A program made the translations under genes and the position numbers. From Streptomyces sp. R302 (GTDB lineage Bacteria > Actinomycetota > Actinomycetes > Streptomycetales > Streptomycetaceae), in the NCBI RefSeq assembly GCF_012927245.1, contig NZ_JABBGE010000001.1:1207513-1271512 (forward strand): a stretch of 64,000 nt of DNA, given 5' to 3'. Positions within the stretch are counted from its first letter, which is position 1. Each line of letters begins with the position of its first letter. The notes under the pieces are model-generated. The model was not told the DNA's origin. It worked only from the letters and a program-made list of their open reading frames with translations, and did not search any database. This document shows, piece by piece, positions 35,309 through 43,940 of this stretch.

Positions 35309-36064
35309 TCAGAAGCCGTGCCGGGCGCCGCCGTCCACCGGCAGCATCACGCCCGTCAGATAGGACGCGGCGGGGGAGAGGAGGAAGGCGGCCGTGCGGC
35401 CGAACTCCTCCGGGGTGCCGTAGCGGCGCAGCGGGATCCTCGCCTCGTTCGCCGCCCGGGCCGCCTCCGCGTCGCCGGAGAGCGCGTCGAGCTGCCGCGC
35501 CCGGTCCGTGTCGATCCGGCTCGGCAGCAGGCCGACCACCCGGATCCCGCGCGGGCCCAGGTCGGCGGAGAGGGACTTGGCGAAGCCGGCGAGCCCGGGA
35601 CGCAGCCCGTTGGAGATGCTCAGGCCCGCGATCGGCTCGTACACCGAGCCGGACAGGACGAAGCCGATCACGCCGCCCTCGCCCAGCGTCTCGGCCGCCG
35701 CCCGGGCGAGCCGCACCGCGCCGAGGAAGACGGTGCCGAAGGCCGCCGTCCACTGCTCGTCGGTGTTGTCCGCGCCGAAGCCCGGCGGCGGGCCGCCGAC
35801 GCTGATCAGGATGCCGTCGAGGGCGCCGAAGCGGGCGCGGGCCTCCGCGATCAGCCGGGCCGGGGTCTCCGGGTCGTCGTTGTCGGCGGCCAGCCCCGCC
35901 GCCCCCTCGCCCAGCTCGGCGACGGCCGCCGCGACGGCATCCTCGTGGCGGCCGGTGACCAGCACCCGGGCGCCCTCGGCGAGCAGCGCCTCCGCGGTGG
36001 CCCGGCCCAGCCCCCGGGTCGCGCCGGTGACGACGTACACGCGGTCCTTCAGTCCAAGATCCAT
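35309..36064 (-). CDS. SDR-family oxidoreductase
   Basis: A 251-aa classical short-chain dehydrogenase. NAD(P) motif TGATRGLGRATAEALLAEG, acidic Asp in LAADNDDPETP, the Ser of the catalytic triad in GFVLSGSVYEP, and a YxxxK site that is not in standard form: the stretch reads GLSISNGLRPGLAGFAKSL, where N-G-L-R replaces Y-x-x-x. The catalytic Tyr is therefore not evident, which may mean loss of activity or changed chemistry. It follows the GH15 gene by four bases on the same strand, so both are cotranscribed. Confidence 0.88.
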   Translation of the reverse strand: MDLGLKDRVYVVTGATRGLGRATAEALLAEGARVLVTGRHEDAVAAAVAELGEGAAGLAADNDDPETPARLIAEARARFGALDGILISVGGPPPGFGADNTDEQWTAAFGTVFLGAVRLARAAAETLGEGGVIGFVLSGSVYEPIAGLSISNGLRPGLAGFAKSLSADLGPRGIRVVGLLPSRIDTDRARQLDALSGDAEAARAANEARIPLRRYGTPEEFGRTAAFLLSPAASYLTGVMLPVDGGARHGF

Positions 36065-36068
36065 GGGC

Positions 36069-37853
36069 CTATCCTGCCGCCTCGTCCCCGGCCAGCGCGA
36101 GTGCCGTACCCGCCAGGCCGATGTGGCTGAAGGCCTGTGGGAAGTTGCCGAGTTGCCGGCCCGCCACCGGGTCGTACTCCTCCGCCAGCAGCCCCACGTC
36201 GTTGGCGAGCCCCACCAGGCGCTCGAAGAGCTCCCGGGCCTCGGCGGGGCGCCCGGTCATCCGCAGGGCGTCGGCCAGCCAGAAGGAGCAGACGAGGAAG
36301 GCGCCCTCCCGCCCGGGCAGCCCGTCGACCGCGCCCGAGTCGGGGCTGTAGCGGCGCAGCAGGCCCCGGTGGGTGAGCTCGGCGCGCACCGCGTCCACCG
36401 TGCCGACCACCCGGGGGTCGTCCGGCGGCAGGAAGCCGACCCGCGGGATGAGCAGGGTGGCGGCGTCGAGCTCCCGCGAGCCGTACGCCTGGGTGAAGGT
36501 GTTCCGCCCGGGGTCGTACGCCCGCGCGCAGACCTCGGCGTGGATCTCGTCGCGCAGCGCCCGCCAGCGGCCCGGCTCGCCGGGCAGCGAGGGGTCCGCC
36601 TCCAGGGTGCGCACCGCCCGGTCGGCGGCGACCCAGGCCATCACCTTGGAGTGGGTGAAGTGGCGGCGGGGGCCGCGGACCTCCCACAGCCCCTCGTCGG
36701 GTTCGCGCCAGTGCGACTCCAGGAAGCCGAGCAGGCTCAGCTGGAGGTTCCAGGCGTGCCGCTCGGCGGGGATGCCCGCCTCCCGGGCGAGGTACAGGGT
36801 GTCCATGACCTCGCCGTACACGTCGAGCTGGAACTGCTCCACGGCCGCGTTCCCGATCCGTACGGGGGTCGAGTCGGCGTAGCCGCGCAGCCAGGGCAGC
36901 GCGGTCTCGGGCAGCCGCCGCTCGCCGGCGGGGCCGTACATGATCTGGAGGTCGGCGGGGTCGCCGGCGACGGAGCGGAGCAGCCAGTCGCGCCAGGCGG
37001 CGGCCTCGTCGGCGTATCCGGCGGCGAGCAGGGCGCCGAGGGTGAGGGAGGAGTCGCGCAGCCAGCAGGCCCGGTAGTCCCAGTTCCGCACCCCGCCGAT
37101 CTCCTCCGGCAGGGAGGTGGTGGGGGCGGCGACGATCCCGCCGGTGGGGGCGTAGGTGAGCGCCTTGAGGGTGATGAGGGAGCGGACCACGGTGTCCCGG
37201 TGCGGCCCCCGGTAGGCGCAGCGGGCGGCCCATTCCCGCCAGTCGGCGAGCGAGTGCTCCAGGGACTCGAAGGGGTCGACGAGGGCGGGCCGCCGCTCGT
37301 GGGAGGGGTGCCAGGTGAGGACGAAGGCGACCTGTTCGCCGGCGGTGACGGTGAAGGAGGAGCAGGTGGCGTACTGCTGACCCCAGGTCTTGACCTGCGG
37401 CTCGCTCCGCAGCCAGACGGCGTCGGGCCCGGCGACCGCGACCCGGTGCCCCTCGGACTTCCGCACCCACGGCACGATCGAGCCGTAGTCGAAGCGGAGG
37501 CGGAGCACGGCGCCCATCTCGACGCGGCCGCGGACGCCCTCGACGATCCGTACGACGTCCGGGGCGCGGTCCCGCTGGGGCATGAAGTCGGTGACCTTGA
37601 CGGTGCCGGTGCGGGTCTCCCAGAGGGTCTCCAGGACCAGGGAGTCGTCGAGGTAGCGGCGGGAGGAGCAGGTGGTGGCGCCCAGGGGGGCGATCCGCCA
37701 GTGGCCGTTGTCCTCGTCGCCGAGGAGGGCGGCGAAGCAGGCGGCGGAGTCGAATCGGGGCAGGCACAGCCAGTCGATCGAACCGTCGCGTCCGACGAGC
37801 GCGGCGGTCTGGAGATCGCCGATCAGGGCGTAGTCGTCGATGCGTCGGGTCAC
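36069..37853 (-). CDS. Glycoside hydrolase family 15 protein (glucoamylase/trehalase-like)
   Basis: A 594-aa GH15 enzyme. It opens RRIDDYALIGDLQTAALVGRDGSIDWLCLPRFDS, the standard start. The (alpha/alpha)6 barrel includes NWDYRACWLRDSSLTLGALL. The candidate general acid Glu is in EGLWEVRGPRRHFTHSKVM and the candidate base in LLAEEYDP. Such proteins without signal peptide in actinobacteria are often trehalases or act on internal glucan. Start ATG at 37853. Likely cytosolic alpha-glucan or trehalose breakdown. Confidence 0.92.
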   Translation of the reverse strand: MTRRIDDYALIGDLQTAALVGRDGSIDWLCLPRFDSAACFAALLGDEDNGHWRIAPLGATTCSSRRYLDDSLVLETLWETRTGTVKVTDFMPQRDRAPDVVRIVEGVRGRVEMGAVLRLRFDYGSIVPWVRKSEGHRVAVAGPDAVWLRSEPQVKTWGQQYATCSSFTVTAGEQVAFVLTWHPSHERRPALVDPFESLEHSLADWREWAARCAYRGPHRDTVVRSLITLKALTYAPTGGIVAAPTTSLPEEIGGVRNWDYRACWLRDSSLTLGALLAAGYADEAAAWRDWLLRSVAGDPADLQIMYGPAGERRLPETALPWLRGYADSTPVRIGNAAVEQFQLDVYGEVMDTLYLAREAGIPAERHAWNLQLSLLGFLESHWREPDEGLWEVRGPRRHFTHSKVMAWVAADRAVRTLEADPSLPGEPGRWRALRDEIHAEVCARAYDPGRNTFTQAYGSRELDAATLLIPRVGFLPPDDPRVVGTVDAVRAELTHRGLLRRYSPDSGAVDGLPGREGAFLVCSFWLADALRMTGRPAEARELFERLVGLANDVGLLAEEYDPVAGRQLGNFPQAFSHIGLAGTALALAGDEAAG

Positions 37854-37897
37854 GCTCTGGGCTGTTCCCGGAAGCGACGGCGGTCAATCAGCGGGCC

Positions 37898-38740
37898 CTA
37901 CGTGGCCTGGATCGCGTCGCCGGCCTCTTGCGGGGCCGCCGGGGTCGTCCCGTCGCCGTCGCCGTGGTCCCCGTCGCTTCCGTCGGCGGCGCCCTCCGCT
38001 TCGCGGTCGCGCTTCTCGCGGCGTACGAGGACGAGCCAGCCGACCGGTACGCCGGCGGCGAAGAGCCACCACTGGACCGCGTACGCCATGTGCGCGCCGA
38101 TCGAGTCGTGGTCGGGCTCGGGGATCTGTTCGGGGGAGCCGCCGGCCGACGCGGGCGCGGTCTGCTCGATGTAGCCGCCGAGCACCTCGCGGCCGATGAG
38201 CTCGGCCTGCTGGGCGCTGCTGATGAGCATCACCTGACGGTCCGGCAGGCCCTTGAGGTCCTTGATGCCGCTGGCGCCGGTGGTCTCGTCGGCCTTGAGC
38301 CGGCCGGTGACGGTGACCCGGCCGCGGGGGGCGGGCGGGACCTCGGGGTAGTCGCGCTGGTTGGCGGCGCCGGGCACCCAGCCGCGGTTGACCAGGACGA
38401 TCCGGCCGTCCTGGAGGACCAGCGGGGTGAGCACGTGCGCGCCGACCCGGTCGTCGGAGGAGGTACGGCGGCGGACGACGACCTCGTGCGCGGTGTCGAA
38501 GGTGCCGGTGGCGGTGACCCGGCGCCAGTAGTCGGCGCGGGGGACGGCGTGCCCGGGGGAGGTGAGCTCCTCGACGGGGACCGGCGCGGCCTTCAGGTTG
38601 TCCGCGATCAGGGTGTTCTGGGCGACCCGGCGTTCGTGCCGGTGGAACTGCCAGAAGCCCAGCTCGATCATCACGGGGATGAGGACGAGGGCGACGAGGG
38701 TGAGGATCACCCACTGCCGGGACAACAGGAAGCGGTACAC
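37898..38740 (-). CDS. SURF1 family protein (cytochrome oxidase assembly)
   Basis: A 280-aa protein with TM helices at both ends (QWVILTLVALVLIPVMIELGFWQF near residue 10 and YAVQWWLFAAGVPVGWLVLV near 235) and an extracytoplasmic domain between. The SURF1 signature RIVLVNRGWVPGAANQRDYP is present. It assists heme a insertion into cytochrome c oxidase. The C-terminus is a charged, low-complexity cytosolic tail (EGAADGSDGDHGDGDG). Start GTG at 38740; ribosome site weak. Confidence 0.92.
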   Translation of the reverse strand: MYRFLLSRQWVILTLVALVLIPVMIELGFWQFHRHERRVAQNTLIADNLKAAPVPVEELTSPGHAVPRADYWRRVTATGTFDTAHEVVVRRRTSSDDRVGAHVLTPLVLQDGRIVLVNRGWVPGAANQRDYPEVPPAPRGRVTVTGRLKADETTGASGIKDLKGLPDRQVMLISSAQQAELIGREVLGGYIEQTAPASAGGSPEQIPEPDHDSIGAHMAYAVQWWLFAAGVPVGWLVLVRREKRDREAEGAADGSDGDHGDGDGTTPAAPQEAGDAIQAT

Positions 38741-38838
38741 CCCACGACCGTACGACACGGGCGTGGGGCGTCCGCACACCGGGTCGGGTGACCGGCGCCA
38801 CCCGTCCAGGATCGTTTCTTCGTCAGGGGACCGGGGGC

Positions 38839-39072
38839 TCACACCCGGTCGACGATGCCCGCCTTCCCCTCGGCGCGGGCGCAGTGGGCGCCGCAGTACC
38901 ACTTCCCGTCGGCCTCGACGCCCTGTCCGATGATCTGGACCCGGCAGTGCTCACAGATGGGCGCCATGCGGTGGATGGCGCAGGAGAAGCAGTCGAAGAC
39001 GTGCACCGCGCCCTGCGCGTGCACCTCGAAGGACATGCCGTAATCGTTTCCGCAGACCTCACAACGTGCCAT
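38839..39072 (-). CDS. Small Cys-rich (zinc-ribbon-like) protein
   Basis: A 77-aa protein with paired cysteines: CEVC near residue 4, CFSC near 28, CEHC near 40, and CGAHC near 60. Additional His residues lie between them. This spacing suggests two treble-clef or LIM-like zinc sites. No enzyme motif is visible. It sits alone between SURF1 and an exonuclease; its conserved position in streptomycetes (from memory) suggests a real gene. Function unknown. Confidence 0.8.
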   Translation of the reverse strand: MARCEVCGNDYGMSFEVHAQGAVHVFDCFSCAIHRMAPICEHCRVQIIGQGVEADGKWYCGAHCARAEGKAGIVDRV

Positions 39073-39136
39073 GCGCCACAGGGTGGTGCCCCGGGGGCCG
39101 CGCGCGCCGCGCGGCGCGCCCGCCGGGGGCGGGGTG

Positions 39137-40111
39137 TCACCCGTCTGCCGGGGCCACGTCCCGCAGCAGATGGGCGTAGGCGGCCTCGTCGACGATCGGG
39201 GTCCCGAAGGCCTTCGCCTTGACCGTCTTGGAGGTGGCGGAGTCCGGGTCGTTGGTGACCAGCAGGCTGGTGAGCCGGGAGACGGAGGTGGCGACGTGCA
39301 GCCCGGCCTCGACCGTGCGGTCCTCCAGGAGCTCGCGGTCGACGGAGGTGTCGCCGGAGAAGGCCACCCGCATGCCCTGCTTGAGCGGCTTGTCGCTCTC
39401 GTACCGGCCGGGGTTGGGGTACGGGCAGGCGGGCCGCTTCCGGGAGGGGCGCCAGCTCCCCGCCCCGTACGAGGACTGGCGGCCGATCAGCGGGCGGGCC
39501 GGCGCCGACGCCCATTCGGTGAGCGGCCGGCATTCGAGGAGCGGCAGTCGCACGCCCCGCTCGGCCGCCGCGTGGAGGCTGGGGCGGAAGGCCTCGGCGA
39601 GCACGCGCGCGTCGTCGAGGGCGTCGTGCGCGCGCTGCTGCACCACACCGAAGTGGGCGGCGAGCGTGGCCAGCTTGTGGTTGGGCAGCGGCAGCGCCAG
39701 CTCCTTGGCGAGGGCGATCGTGCACAGCCGCTGCTTGACGGGCGCGGTCCGCTCGGCGCGCGCGTACTCCCTGGCGATCATCTGCCAGTCGAACATGGCG
39801 TTGTGCGCGACGAGGACGCGGCCGTCGAGGCGGGCCGAGAACTCCTCGGCGATCTGCGCGAAGAGCGGTGCCCCTTCGAGGACGTCGCTGGTGAGGCCGT
39901 GGATCCAGACCGGTCCCGGGTCCCGCTCGGGGTTCACCAGTGTGTACCAGTGGTCCTCCACCTCGCCCTGCGCGTCGAGGCGGTAGACGGCGGCGGACAC
40001 GATCCGGTCGTCGCGGGCGAGACCGGTGGTCTCCACGTCGACGACCGCGTACCCCCGCGGGTAGGCGGCCGGCCACGTCGCTGCTGTCGTACGGTCGTCG
40101 AGCATGGTCAT
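39137..40111 (-). CDS. DEDDh 3'-5' exonuclease with C-terminal BRCT domain
   Basis: A 324-aa protein. The exonuclease half has ExoI DVETTGLARDDRI, ExoII HNAMFDWQMI and ExoIII HDALDDARVLAEAF, the DEDDh pattern of the DnaQ group. After a linker (RPLIGRQSSYGAGSWRPS), the last 90 residues form a BRCT domain (MRVAFSGDTSVDRELLEDR ... SRLTSLLVTNDPDSATSKTVKAKAFG). DNA repair or proofreading is expected. ATG at 40111 overlaps the stop of the upstream TetR gene, so both come from one transcript. Confidence 0.92.
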   Translation of the reverse strand: MTMLDDRTTAATWPAAYPRGYAVVDVETTGLARDDRIVSAAVYRLDAQGEVEDHWYTLVNPERDPGPVWIHGLTSDVLEGAPLFAQIAEEFSARLDGRVLVAHNAMFDWQMIAREYARAERTAPVKQRLCTIALAKELALPLPNHKLATLAAHFGVVQQRAHDALDDARVLAEAFRPSLHAAAERGVRLPLLECRPLTEWASAPARPLIGRQSSYGAGSWRPSRKRPACPYPNPGRYESDKPLKQGMRVAFSGDTSVDRELLEDRTVEAGLHVATSVSRLTSLLVTNDPDSATSKTVKAKAFGTPIVDEAAYAHLLRDVAPADG

Positions 40112-40806
40112 TGAGAATACGGCCCGCGACCGACAGCGCCGCCCCCGCTGTCCTGAATGTCCGTGATGTCCCCTGGGGAAGGTGTCGAGGGGCCCGCCAG
40201 CAGCCCCTCCACCAGGGCGCGCACCGAGGCGGCGAAGAGCCGGTCCGGGTCGGGCGGGGCGGCCAGGGCGCGGGCGAGGAGCGGATCGGCGCCGGCCGCC
40301 CCGGCGCCCCACAGCTCCTCCTCGGCCGGCGACTGGACCGGCGCCCGCTCGCGGTTGCGCTCCACGAGCACGTAGCCGACGGCCTGGAAGGTGACCGCCC
40401 GCACCAGCTCCGCGGCCCGCTCGCCGCGCAGCCCCGCCGCGTGCGCCTCCCGGACCAGGGCCCGCTGGGCCGGCAGGAACATCCGCTCCGTCAGGCCCCG
40501 CTCGTGGACCATCGCCACCAGGTGCGGCCGCTCCCGCAGCGCCCGGCGCAGGGCGTGCGCCACCGAGCCGATCCGCTCCACGGGCCCCTCGCCGCGCGGC
40601 CGGATCGCGCCGAGGTCGGCCACCGTCCGCTCGGCCAGCGCGTCGAGCAGCGACTCGCGGTTGCCCACGTGCCAGTAGATCGAGGTGACCGCCGTGCCGA
40701 GGGCGGCGGCGAGGCCGCGCATGGTCAGCCCGTCCGGGCCGTGCGCCCGCACCAGGGCCGCCGCCGCGTCCAGGACTTCCTCGCGGCTGAGCGTCTGGCG
40801 TGCCAT
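40108..40806 (-). CDS. TetR/AcrR-family transcriptional regulator
   Basis: A 232-aa TetR protein. The helix-turn-helix covers about residues 8-55 (SREEVLDAAAALVRAHGPDGLTMRGLAAALGTAVTSIYWHVGNRESLLDALAE). The ligand domain follows with a WHTH_TetR_C-like pattern. It is divergent from the acetoacetate-decarboxylase-like operon across a perfect 15-bp palindrome and is cotranscribed with the exonuclease downstream, which probably is incidental. Confidence 0.93.
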   Translation of the reverse strand: MARQTLSREEVLDAAAALVRAHGPDGLTMRGLAAALGTAVTSIYWHVGNRESLLDALAERTVADLGAIRPRGEGPVERIGSVAHALRRALRERPHLVAMVHERGLTERMFLPAQRALVREAHAAGLRGERAAELVRAVTFQAVGYVLVERNRERAPVQSPAEEELWGAGAAGADPLLARALAAPPDPDRLFAASVRALVEGLLAGPSTPSPGDITDIQDSGGGAVGRGPYSQ

Positions 40807-40872
40807 CCGTCATCCCCCCTGACGTCCCGTCAATTCGCCGCGCCACGCGTCTTTACCCCTCCCCGGCGGCGG

Positions 40873-40887
40873 TGTAACAGTGTTACA
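40873..40887. promoter_or_regulatory. TetR operator palindrome TGTAACA-G-TGTTACA
   Basis: A perfect 15-bp palindrome midway between the divergent TetR gene (start 40806) and the operon at 40950. TGTAACA/TGTTACA is typical of operators for TetR proteins in acyl-CoA and ketone metabolism. Binding by the adjacent TetR is inferred. Confidence 0.8.
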
Positions 40888-40949
40888 GGCCTTCGCCCCG
40901 GTACGTCCGGGAGGCCGGGGGCCGTATCCGTCCGGAAGGGTGGTACGAC

Positions 40950-41756
40950 ATGGCACGAGTACGGTACGGGGCGCGCACCGAGGCGGAGGGCGCCGCCGCC
41001 CGGGCTGCCGCGGCGAGGCTCCCCGACATCTGGTCCACCGGCGTCGTCGCCGTCTGGGAGACCGACCCCGACGCGGTGGCGGCGGTCCTGCCGCCGCCGC
41101 TGGGGCCCACCGGGCGCCCCCTCGTCCGGGTCACGATCAGCAAGGTCGACCTGCCCGGCTACCCCCTGGGCGCCGGCTCGGTCTCGGTGGCCGCCGCCCA
41201 CGGCGACACCGAGGGCTGGTACCCGCTGGTCATGCCGATGACCCACGAGCGGGCCCTGATCGGCGGCCGCGAGGTCTTCGGCGAGCCGAAGAAGCTCGGC
41301 GAGGTCGTCGTGGAGCGCGACGGGATCGTGGTCGGCGCCCGGCTCGCCCGGCACGGCATCGCCTTCGTCGAGGTCCGCGGCGCCGTCTCGGGGCCGCTCC
41401 CCGTCCCGGGACCGGCCGAGAAGACCGACTTCTACTTCAAGTTCCTGCCCGGCGTGGACGGTTCCGGCTTCGACGCCGACCCGGTCCTCGTCCACTGCCT
41501 CCGCCGCGAGAAGGTCAGGAAGCTGGAGCGGATCACCGGCGACGTCGTCCTGCGCGAGTCGATGTACGACCCCGTCGCCGACCTCCCGGTCCGCCGGCTC
41601 GTCGAGATCACCCTCGGCGAGAAGACCTCCGACCAGCGCGGCCGGGTCGCCGAACGGGTCTCCGCCGAGGCCCTGCTGCCCTACGTCCACCAGCGCTACG
41701 ACGACCCCGCGCAGATCCTCGACGGCCCCCCGGAAGGAAGTGCCCGATGGAGCTGA
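40950..41756 (+). CDS. Acetoacetate decarboxylase family protein
   Basis: A 268-aa member of the acetoacetate-decarboxylase fold. The Schiff-base Lys region reads GGREVFGEPKKLGEVVVE, as in acetoacetate decarboxylase. An upstream segment (AVLPPPLGPTGRPLVRVTISKVDLPGYPLG) is family-typical. The substrate is probably a beta-keto acid, and hydratase or cyclase functions are also known in the fold. It is the first gene of a four-gene operon and overlaps the next by ten bases. Confidence 0.88.
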   Translation: MARVRYGARTEAEGAAARAAAARLPDIWSTGVVAVWETDPDAVAAVLPPPLGPTGRPLVRVTISKVDLPGYPLGAGSVSVAAAHGDTEGWYPLVMPMTHERALIGGREVFGEPKKLGEVVVERDGIVVGARLARHGIAFVEVRGAVSGPLPVPGPAEKTDFYFKFLPGVDGSGFDADPVLVHCLRREKVRKLERITGDVVLRESMYDPVADLPVRRLVEITLGEKTSDQRGRVAERVSAEALLPYVHQRYDDPAQILDGPPEGSARWS

Positions 41757-42631
41757 GGGAGGGACAGGTCGCCGTCGTCACCGGCGCCGCGAGCGGCATC
41801 GGGCGGGCGATGGCCCGCCGCTTTGCCGCCGAGGGCCTCGCGGTCGTCCTCGGCGACGTCGAGCAGGGGCCGCTCGCCGAGACCGCCGACGAACTCATGG
41901 ACGGCGGCGCGCAGATCCTCGCCCGTACCGTCGACGTCTCCGACCCGGACGCCGTACGGGCCTTCGCCGACGCCGCCTTCGACACCTTCGGCGCCGTCCA
42001 CGTCCTCTGCAACAACGCGGGCGTCGGCTCCGGCGCCGAGGGCCGCATGTGGGAGCACGAGCCCAACGACTGGAAATGGGCCTTCTCCGTCAACGTCTGG
42101 GGCGTCTTCCACGGCATCCAGGCCTTCGTCCCCCGCATGCTCGCGAGCGGCGAACCCGGCCACGTCGTCAACACCTCCTCCGGCGACGGCGGCATCGCCC
42201 CGCTGCCCACGGCCTCCGTCTACGCGGTCACCAAGGCCGCCGTCGTCACCATGACCGAGTCCCTCTACGCCCATCTGAAGGCGGAGCACGCGCGCGTGGG
42301 CGCCTCCGTCCTCTTCCCCGGGCCCCACATGCTCCGCACCGGCCTGTGGGAGTCGCACCGCAACCGGCCCGAGCGGTACGCCAAGGAGCGCCCGCGCCGC
42401 ACCCCGTACCGCTCGCTCGACCAGTGGGAGGCCGCCATGAAGGAGGCCGGCCACGAGATCGCCTTCACCCCGGTGGAGGAGGTCGCCGAGCACGTCGTCG
42501 AGGGGATCAGGGCCGACCGGTTCTGGATGCTCCCGGCGAGCGAGCACAGCGACCGGCAGATCCGGGCGCGCTCCCGCTCGATGCTCGACCGCGCGAACCC
42601 GACCTATCTGGAGAGCTTCATCCTCGACTGA
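41747..42631 (+). CDS. SDR-family NAD(P)-dependent oxidoreductase
   Basis: A 294-aa classical SDR. The nucleotide motif is TGAASGIGRAMARRFAAEG, followed by the cofactor Asp in LGDVEQG, the NNAG motif in VLCNNAGVGSG and the catalytic Ser-Tyr-Lys in NTSSGDGG and SVYAVTKAAVV. Cofactor Asp after the second strand favours NAD(H). Long C-terminal extension covers the active site. Second gene of the TetR-controlled operon. Confidence 0.92.
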   Translation: MELREGQVAVVTGAASGIGRAMARRFAAEGLAVVLGDVEQGPLAETADELMDGGAQILARTVDVSDPDAVRAFADAAFDTFGAVHVLCNNAGVGSGAEGRMWEHEPNDWKWAFSVNVWGVFHGIQAFVPRMLASGEPGHVVNTSSGDGGIAPLPTASVYAVTKAAVVTMTESLYAHLKAEHARVGASVLFPGPHMLRTGLWESHRNRPERYAKERPRRTPYRSLDQWEAAMKEAGHEIAFTPVEEVAEHVVEGIRADRFWMLPASEHSDRQIRARSRSMLDRANPTYLESFILD

Positions 42632-42656
42632 CCGGCCTGAGGGGGCTGTGCGCACC

Positions 42657-43940
42657 ATGAGCCATGAGGATCCGTATCTGATCGTCTCGTCCGACTGCCA
42701 CGCCGGGCTCCCCACCGAGGAGTACCGGCCCTATCTGGAGTCCCGCTTCCACCGGGCCTTCGACGACTTCCTCGCCGGACGCCAGGCCCGCCGGGAGGCC
42801 ATGACCCGCCTCGGGGTCCGCAACGAGTCCTTCGCGAACGCGTGGTTCAGCGACCACGAGGAGGGGCTGCGCGGCGGCTGGGACCACGCGCAGCGGATCA
42901 AGGAGCTGGACGGCGACGGGGTCGCCGCCGAGGTCGTCTTCCCCGACGCGGACGCCGTCGACAGCGGGACCGCCGCGCCCTTCGGCGTCGGCCTCGGCCT
43001 CTCCGGCGACCAGGACCCCGAACTCGGCATGGCGGGCGCCCGGGCGCACAACCGCTGGCTCGCCGAGTTCGTCGCCCATGCCCCCGCCCGGCACTGCGGC
43101 GTCGCCCTGCTGCCCGTCACCGCCGACCCGCGCGAGGTCGTCGCCGAGATCCACCGGGCCAAGGAGTCCGGGCTCGGCGCCCTGATGATCCCCTCCATGT
43201 GGGTCGACAAGCCGCCCTACCACGACCGGCGGTACGACCCGGTGTGGGCGGCCGCCGCCGAGACCGGCATGCCGGTCGTCACCCACTCCGGCGCCGCGCC
43301 CCGCGAGGAGTACGGCGACCACCTCGGCATCTACGTCTCCGAGGTCACCTGGTGGCCGGCCCGGCCGCTGTGGTTCCTGCTCTGGTCAGGGGTCTTCGAA
43401 CGCCACCCCGGGCTGCGCTTCGGCGTCGCCGAGTCCGGCTGCTGGTGGCTGCCGAACCTGCTGTGGTTCATGGACCGGCTCTACCTCGGCGCCCACGGCG
43501 GCAAGAAGCTCTCGCCCTTCGCGGAGCTGCGCCGCCCGCCGAGCGAGTACCTGGACCGGCAGGTCTTCGTCTGCGCCACCAACACCAAGCGGCGCGAGCT
43601 GGCGCAGCGGTACGAGATCGGCGTCGACAACATCCTGTGGGGCTCGGACTTCCCGCACCCGGAGGGCACCTGGCCGAACACGCGGGCCTGGCTGCGGAAC
43701 ACCTTCCACGACATTCCGGTGGGGGAGACGCGGCGGATGCTGGGCCTTGCCGCGGTCGAGGTCTTCGGATTCGATATTCGAATACTGGATCCGATAGCCA
43801 CACGGATCGGCCCCACCCCCGCCGACCTCGGCCAGCCCGCCGACCAGACCGCCGTCGAGGCCTCCTGGGCCCGCTCCCGCGAGACCGGCCGCCACTGGCT
43901 CACCGGCGGCGACTTCCCGGTGATCGGAGCCGTGTCGTGA
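42657..43940 (+). CDS. Amidohydrolase 2 family protein (TIM-barrel metal hydrolase or decarboxylase)
   Basis: A 427-aa protein. It begins with VSSDCHAGLPTEEYRPYLESRF, an unusual metal-site opening where DCH replaces D-x-H-x-H. Later motifs are VTHSGAAPREEYGDHLG and LWGSDFPHPEGTWPNT, the last with the metal Asp. The family includes ACMSD and gamma-resorcylate decarboxylases. ATG at 42657 is chosen because GTG 42648 is too close to GAGGGGG. It is a clear paralogue of the next gene. Confidence 0.85.
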   Translation: MSHEDPYLIVSSDCHAGLPTEEYRPYLESRFHRAFDDFLAGRQARREAMTRLGVRNESFANAWFSDHEEGLRGGWDHAQRIKELDGDGVAAEVVFPDADAVDSGTAAPFGVGLGLSGDQDPELGMAGARAHNRWLAEFVAHAPARHCGVALLPVTADPREVVAEIHRAKESGLGALMIPSMWVDKPPYHDRRYDPVWAAAAETGMPVVTHSGAAPREEYGDHLGIYVSEVTWWPARPLWFLLWSGVFERHPGLRFGVAESGCWWLPNLLWFMDRLYLGAHGGKKLSPFAELRRPPSEYLDRQVFVCATNTKRRELAQRYEIGVDNILWGSDFPHPEGTWPNTRAWLRNTFHDIPVGETRRMLGLAAVEVFGFDIRILDPIATRIGPTPADLGQPADQTAVEASWARSRETGRHWLTGGDFPVIGAVS

